This document shows, piece by piece, positions 5,687 through 8,587 of a stretch of DNA of 8,587 bases. The stretch is taken from NCBI GenBank assembly GCA_007123395.1, contig SKLD01000499.1, positions 1-8,587 of the forward strand, written 5' to 3'. The translations under genes were made by a program, and so were the position numbers. The stretch is from Opitutales bacterium (GTDB lineage Bacteria > Verrucomicrobiota > Verrucomicrobiia > Opitutales > Oceanipulchritudinaceae). Every line of letters starts with the position of its first letter. Position 1 is the stretch's first letter. The notes beneath the pieces are model-generated. The model was not told the origin of the DNA. It saw only the letters and a list, made by a program, of their open reading frames with translations, and searched no databases.

Positions 5687-7174
5687 ATGGATACTGTTGT
5701 TTCGCGAAGACGGTTTTACTTTGGTTCGCTGGCCGCGTGTCTGCTAAGCGCGTTGGCTTCCGCACCCGGCGCGCAGATGCTGTTTCGTTCGGCGACGGTG
5801 TTGCCCGTGACTGGCGGGGAAACGCAGCTGATCGGCTCCATCGTCGCCGTCCCCGGTGGGGCTGCCGAGGTGATTTCGGTTCCGGATGGCACCCAGTTGA
5901 ATGTGCATTTCTATCGATTCGACACACGCATGGAGATCGTGGCGGAAAGCATCCACGCCGAGGATGGACTGAATTTTTATGGCCCTTCTCTGTGCTGGGA
6001 CGGCGCGGGCTTCGGCGTTGTCGCCTCCACGTTGACCCGAGCGGTGTTTTTGATTCTCGATGCGGACGGGCGGATCGCGCGTGGTCCGGAGGAACTGCCG
6101 GGCATACCGCACGGGGGGCGCACCGCGGGCTTTAGGGTGCTTTGGACGGGAACACACTACGCGGTTTTCGGCATGTGGCTGGAGAAATCCAACCCATTCC
6201 AAGACCTATCGCATGGCAGCTTTTACACGCATCTGCGTTACTGGCTCCTCAATCCGGATGGAAGCACGGCGGTTCACCGGGAGTTGGCGATGCTGGCACC
6301 GATCACCTATCCCGGAATCGAAGGCGCCGAGAAGGCGTATTACGATGTGGTTTGGACCGGAGAACGTTTTTTTCTCGTCTATCATGCGGAAAGTGAATCA
6401 GGGCCGCCCCTCGGCGGCTACTATAAAATGTACGACCTTCAGGGCAACGTGATCGCGGGGGAGCAACCGATTTTCGCCGGACAAGTGACCCAAGGCGCCC
6501 GCTTGGCGTGGAACGGCCGCACCGTTGCCGCGACGGGACTGAAATCGGTCCCCATGCCCGATCCGGATGCGGGAAACCACATGTTTCTCCGCTGTTTCGA
6601 CCCAGACGGCACACCGCGCGGTCCTGAGAGGCAATACGGTCAACTGCTGGGCTTTTCGCCCACTGTGTTCGCGGTGGAAAACCGCTTTGTCACCGCCTAC
6701 GTCATGCTCCACGATTGGGATAATCTCGGCTATGCCCTGATGTTGAATGCCTTTGACGATTCCGGAAAGCATCTCGGGCCGGAGTGGCCTGCGGCCGCTC
6801 CCGATGGTGCCGTGGTCCTTGGGCGGATGGCGTTGGGTTTCGATCTGCAGTTCACCTCGGGACCGGAGTTTGTTTACGGCATGGCGCAGACCTCCGACGC
6901 ATGGGGTATCACCATTCAACCCATTTCGTTTGCTTTACGCAACCGACCATTCGACTGGCCGCAGCTGCGATGGGTGCGTCTTGGAGACGAGTGGATTTTG
7001 CAGTGGCCCGACGATGCCGAAGACTACCAGCTCCTTCAGACCAATCACTTGAACGGCGTCTGGGCACCCGTGAGCGATCCGCCCGCAAGCGTCGATGGTT
7101 ACAAGCGCATACCGATGGTTTTGGGAGACAGTTCCGCGCGGTTTTATCGGCTTCACCGGACCGCCCAACCATAG
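5687..7174 (+). CDS. Exported protein with propeller-like repeats and FYRL-type C-terminal domain
   Basis: The function is unknown. The N-terminus (residues 1-29) is a signal peptide with a twin-arginine-like SRRRFYF followed by a hydrophobic stretch; cleavage is likely around residues 26-29 (ASA or PGA). About five degenerate repeats follow, each with a W-[DTN]-G-type element (104, 153, 223 and 275; at 330 it is ENRF) and, roughly 20-37 residues later, a D-x-x-G turn (DADG 125, NPDG 189, DLQG 250, DPDG 305, DDSG 357). This suggests a beta-propeller. Residues about 427-490 form a small C-terminal domain (LRWVRLG, WILQWP, YQLLQTNHLNGVW, then RFYRL) of the type common on secreted verrucomicrobial proteins. 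No catalytic motif is seen. The consensus Shine-Dalgarno supports the start. The gene is divergent from zwf, and another exported protein lies 220 nt downstream on the same strand. Confidence 0.85.
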   Translation: MDTVVSRRRFYFGSLAACLLSALASAPGAQMLFRSATVLPVTGGETQLIGSIVAVPGGAAEVISVPDGTQLNVHFYRFDTRMEIVAESIHAEDGLNFYGPSLCWDGAGFGVVASTLTRAVFLILDADGRIARGPEELPGIPHGGRTAGFRVLWTGTHYAVFGMWLEKSNPFQDLSHGSFYTHLRYWLLNPDGSTAVHRELAMLAPITYPGIEGAEKAYYDVVWTGERFFLVYHAESESGPPLGGYYKMYDLQGNVIAGEQPIFAGQVTQGARLAWNGRTVAATGLKSVPMPDPDAGNHMFLRCFDPDGTPRGPERQYGQLLGFSPTVFAVENRFVTAYVMLHDWDNLGYALMLNAFDDSGKHLGPEWPAAAPDGAVVLGRMALGFDLQFTSGPEFVYGMAQTSDAWGITIQPISFALRNRPFDWPQLRWVRLGDEWILQWPDDAEDYQLLQTNHLNGVWAPVSDPPASVDGYKRIPMVLGDSSARFYRLHRTAQP

Positions 7175-7394
7175 CCGCTCGCGCGTCCCTGCAATTTACC
7201 GTGAATACGGGCTTGCGCGGGTAAAATATTCATTTAGCTTGTCAGATACATAAGAATTGCTTTTTGAGGCCTGTGCGGGTTTCTCAGAATCCGTAACACT
7301 CAAACCGGTGCGTCAGACGGCGTTGTCGTTCTCACGTTTCCACTCTTCTTCACGTCCGAATATTTCTGAGATTCTCAATAACCTGATTCCGCTA
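7175..7394. other. Intergenic stretch with an AT-rich core
   Basis: No gene is apparent in these 220 nt. The arms TTTACC (7195-7200) and GGTAAA (7220-7225) could pair across a 19-nt loop, a weak structure with no T-run after it, so I do not call a terminator. From about 7221 to 7266 the DNA is clearly AT-rich compared with its surroundings and is the likeliest place for a promoter of the gene at 7395. A TTGTCA at 7239 resembles a -35 box but has no matching -10 at normal spacing. The rest shows no repeat or operator I can support. Confidence 0.4.
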
Positions 7395-8587
7395 ATGAAC
7401 GCGATCCGCATGAACCTGCTGTTTTTGTCTACAACCTTCGCTTTGGCGTGTGCCGCAGCCTTTGCCGGGATGCCGCCCACATTGCACTACCAAGGAAAAG
7501 TCACCGTTGACGGGCAACCCTTTGATGGCACGGGTCTATTCCAGTTCGCCCTCGTCGACGACGGCACGGAAAATGTCCGTCCGGCGCGGGCGACGGCGAT
7601 TGTGACAAACGGCTTTGTCACCTCGGTGACCGTTGACGATGCGGGGAACGGCTACGATGCAGCCCCGCGCGTCAGTCTCGACGGCGGCGGAGGCAGCGGG
7701 GCGGAAGCCGTGGCCTTCGTCGAAGACGGGCGGGTGGTTTCGATCAGCGTGACCAGCGCCGGTTCCGGCTACACCTCGGCGCCGGGTGTGGCGATTGATG
7801 AGCCTCCCCCGGCGACCATGAAAACGCTTTGGAGCCATGACAGGAGAAGTGAAGGCGGGGGTCCGCCGGGAACCTTCCTTCCCGTGGATGTGCGGAACGG
7901 CATCTTCTCCGTCGTCCTTGGCGGCGAAGGCATGACCCCTCTTGATCCGGAGGTCTTTCAAGGCAGCCCGGTGTTTCTCCGCGTTTGGTTCGATGGAGGG
8001 AAAGGCTTCGAACAACTGAGACCGGACTTTGAACTGACCAGCGTTCCCTTTGCCTTTCAGGCCGCACGGGCGCAGTCGATCGCCGACGGCGCACTGACGG
8101 CCGATGCCTTCGCCAGCGGGGCCATCGGAAACGCCATGAGTGCCGAAGGGATTGGCGCATGGGCCGGGTCCGGCGACCAAATCACCTCCACCCGGAACAT
8201 CGGCATCAAAACCACCAGCCCCGCGCAGGCACTGGATGTGGCCGGAAATATCCAGGTGAGCGGCTGGATCGGTTCGGCGGGCAGCCAGCCCGTCGAACTC
8301 CGTATGCAGAATGAGCCCGTTCTGCGCATCACGCCCGCCGGCCACAGCTCCGATCCGCGCCCGAATGTGATCCTAGGGGCCCCCTCCAATGCGATCACGG
8401 GGGCAAACACGCAAAGCGCCACCATCTCGGGCGGAGCGGGCAATGTTGCGAGTGACAGCGAAGCGGTCATCGGCGGCGGCTTCAACAACACCGCCGGTGG
8501 TGTTCAGGCCACTGTCGGCGGGGGGCTTAGTAATGAGGCCACCGGTTCCATTTCGACCGTCGGCGGAGGTTTTTCCAACCGCGCCAC
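7395..8587 (+). CDS. Exported YadA/tail-fibre-like repeat protein (3' end missing)
   Basis: The frame stays open from the ATG at 7395 to the window end (397 full codons). Residues 1-24 are a Sec signal peptide, with likely cleavage after AFA. Residues about 30-225 are an N-terminal domain seen in many large secreted PVC-group proteins: LHYQGKV, a GLFQFALVDDG strand, TLWSHD, NGIFSVVLGG, LRVWFDGG and TSVPFAFQAA. A GxGYxxAP repeat pair is embedded in it at 71-135. Residues 268-284 carry NIGIKTTSPAQALDVAG, a motif common in tail-fibre and S74-chaperone proteins. From residue 342 a 15-residue glycine-rich array begins. I infer a surface or secreted fibrous protein, possibly ending in an intramolecular chaperone (S74) or anchoring domain outside the window. 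No Shine-Dalgarno is seen; an in-frame ATG at 7410 is an alternative start, still keeping the signal peptide. The exact role (adhesion, matrix) is unknown. Confidence 0.85.
   Translation, partial: MNAIRMNLLFLSTTFALACAAAFAGMPPTLHYQGKVTVDGQPFDGTGLFQFALVDDGTENVRPARATAIVTNGFVTSVTVDDAGNGYDAAPRVSLDGGGGSGAEAVAFVEDGRVVSISVTSAGSGYTSAPGVAIDEPPPATMKTLWSHDRRSEGGGPPGTFLPVDVRNGIFSVVLGGEGMTPLDPEVFQGSPVFLRVWFDGGKGFEQLRPDFELTSVPFAFQAARAQSIADGALTADAFASGAIGNAMSAEGIGAWAGSGDQITSTRNIGIKTTSPAQALDVAGNIQVSGWIGSAGSQPVELRMQNEPVLRITPAGHSSDPRPNVILGAPSNAITGANTQSATISGGAGNVASDSEAVIGGGFNNTAGGVQATVGGGLSNEATGSISTVGGGFSNRA
7605..7799 (+). repeat. Two GxGYxxAP protein repeats inside the 7395 gene
   Basis: Residues 71-96 and 110-135 of the protein align without gaps at a 39-residue spacing, 12 of 26 positions identical by eye. 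The shared pattern is G-x-V-x-S-x-x-V-x-x-A-G-x-G-Y-x-x-A-P-x. A linker, GGGGSGAEAVAF (97-108), separates them. Such beta-rich repeats occur in tandem in secreted and surface proteins. Here they separate two halves of the N-terminal domain. Confidence 0.75.
8418..8587 (+). repeat. 15-residue glycine-rich repeat array (truncated by window end)
   Basis: Starting at residue 342 the protein repeats every 15 residues (45 nt) with no indels: units at 8418, 8463, 8508 and 8553, the last cut off. The consensus is [AS]-[TV]-[IV]-G-G-G-x-x-N-x-A-x-x-x-x; the first unit has S for the first G and A after GG. The period and the small-residue pattern resemble the left-handed beta-roll of YadA-type heads. 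The copies differ clearly at DNA level, so this is an old, diverged array. Confidence 0.8.

Noticed and set aside
4237..6135. A 632-codon open frame on the plus strand opposite zwf, running into the 5687 gene
   Set aside because: It lies antisense to a clear G6PDH and then out of frame with a clear exported protein. Its composition (rich in Arg, Val, Leu, His) is what high-GC antisense frames give, and no family is recognisable.
7239..7267. TTGTCA as a -35 box for the 7395 gene
   Set aside because: No acceptable -10 hexamer occurs 16-18 nt downstream.
7449..7454. Cys19 of the 7395 protein as a lipobox cysteine
   Set aside because: The residues before it (A-L-A) are not a standard lipobox, the hydrophobic stretch continues past it, and a signal peptidase I site (AFA) follows.
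7536..8345. A 269-codon minus-strand frame opposite the 7395 gene
   Set aside because: The plus-strand frame has a signal peptide, recognisable domain motifs and in-register repeats; the minus frame has none.
8418..8587. The 45-nt periodicity as a CRISPR or DNA tandem repeat
   Set aside because: The period is kept in the protein, while the DNA units differ widely and there are no identical repeats with unique spacers; it is a protein repeat.

Overview
The window is GC-rich bacterial DNA with tightly packed genes. The best taxonomic clue is the gene at 5687-7174. Its C-terminus has the 'W..P ... Y.L ... L...W ... FYRL' arrangement common at the ends of secreted proteins of Verrucomicrobiota and related PVC bacteria. 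The partial secreted protein at the right edge also has a layout often seen in that group. I infer a verrucomicrobial host; nothing here fixes the genus. No rRNA, tRNA, IS element, integrase or CRISPR array is visible.

Left block (1-1602, plus strand): a signalling module. The first gene enters from outside the window. Its first codons are the end of a response-regulator receiver domain, followed by a SpoIIE-type PP2C phosphatase and an RsbW-like HATPase. A small STAS-domain anti-anti-sigma protein follows with a 14-nt overlap. Together they form a compact partner-switching pair, with kinase and phosphatase in one protein and their likely shared substrate next door.

Middle block (5520 down to 1568, minus strand): a four-gene cluster, zwf - opcA - pgl - rdgB, read right to left. 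It encodes glucose-6-phosphate dehydrogenase, its OpcA-type assembly factor, 6-phosphogluconolactonase and a RdgB/HAM1 house-cleaning nucleotide pyrophosphatase. Gaps are -4, 30 and 15 nt, so co-transcription is likely. The first three genes are the entry to the oxidative pentose phosphate pathway (NADPH supply). The cluster collides tail-to-tail with the STAS gene, overlapping it by 35 nt. A candidate 45-codon ORF (5654-5517) precedes zwf with another ATGA overlap; it is only a candidate.

Right block (5687-8587, plus strand): two exported proteins. The first (495 aa) has a Tat-like signal peptide, about five beta-propeller-like repeats and the FYRL-type C-terminal domain. The second starts at 7395 and runs off the window. 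It has a signal peptide, a conserved N-terminal domain interrupted by a tandem GxGYxxAP repeat, a 'GI.TTSP..ALDV.G' motif, and the start of a regular 15-residue glycine-rich array resembling YadA-like beta-roll or tail-fibre proteins. It is the least ordinary object in the window, and its C-terminus lies outside.
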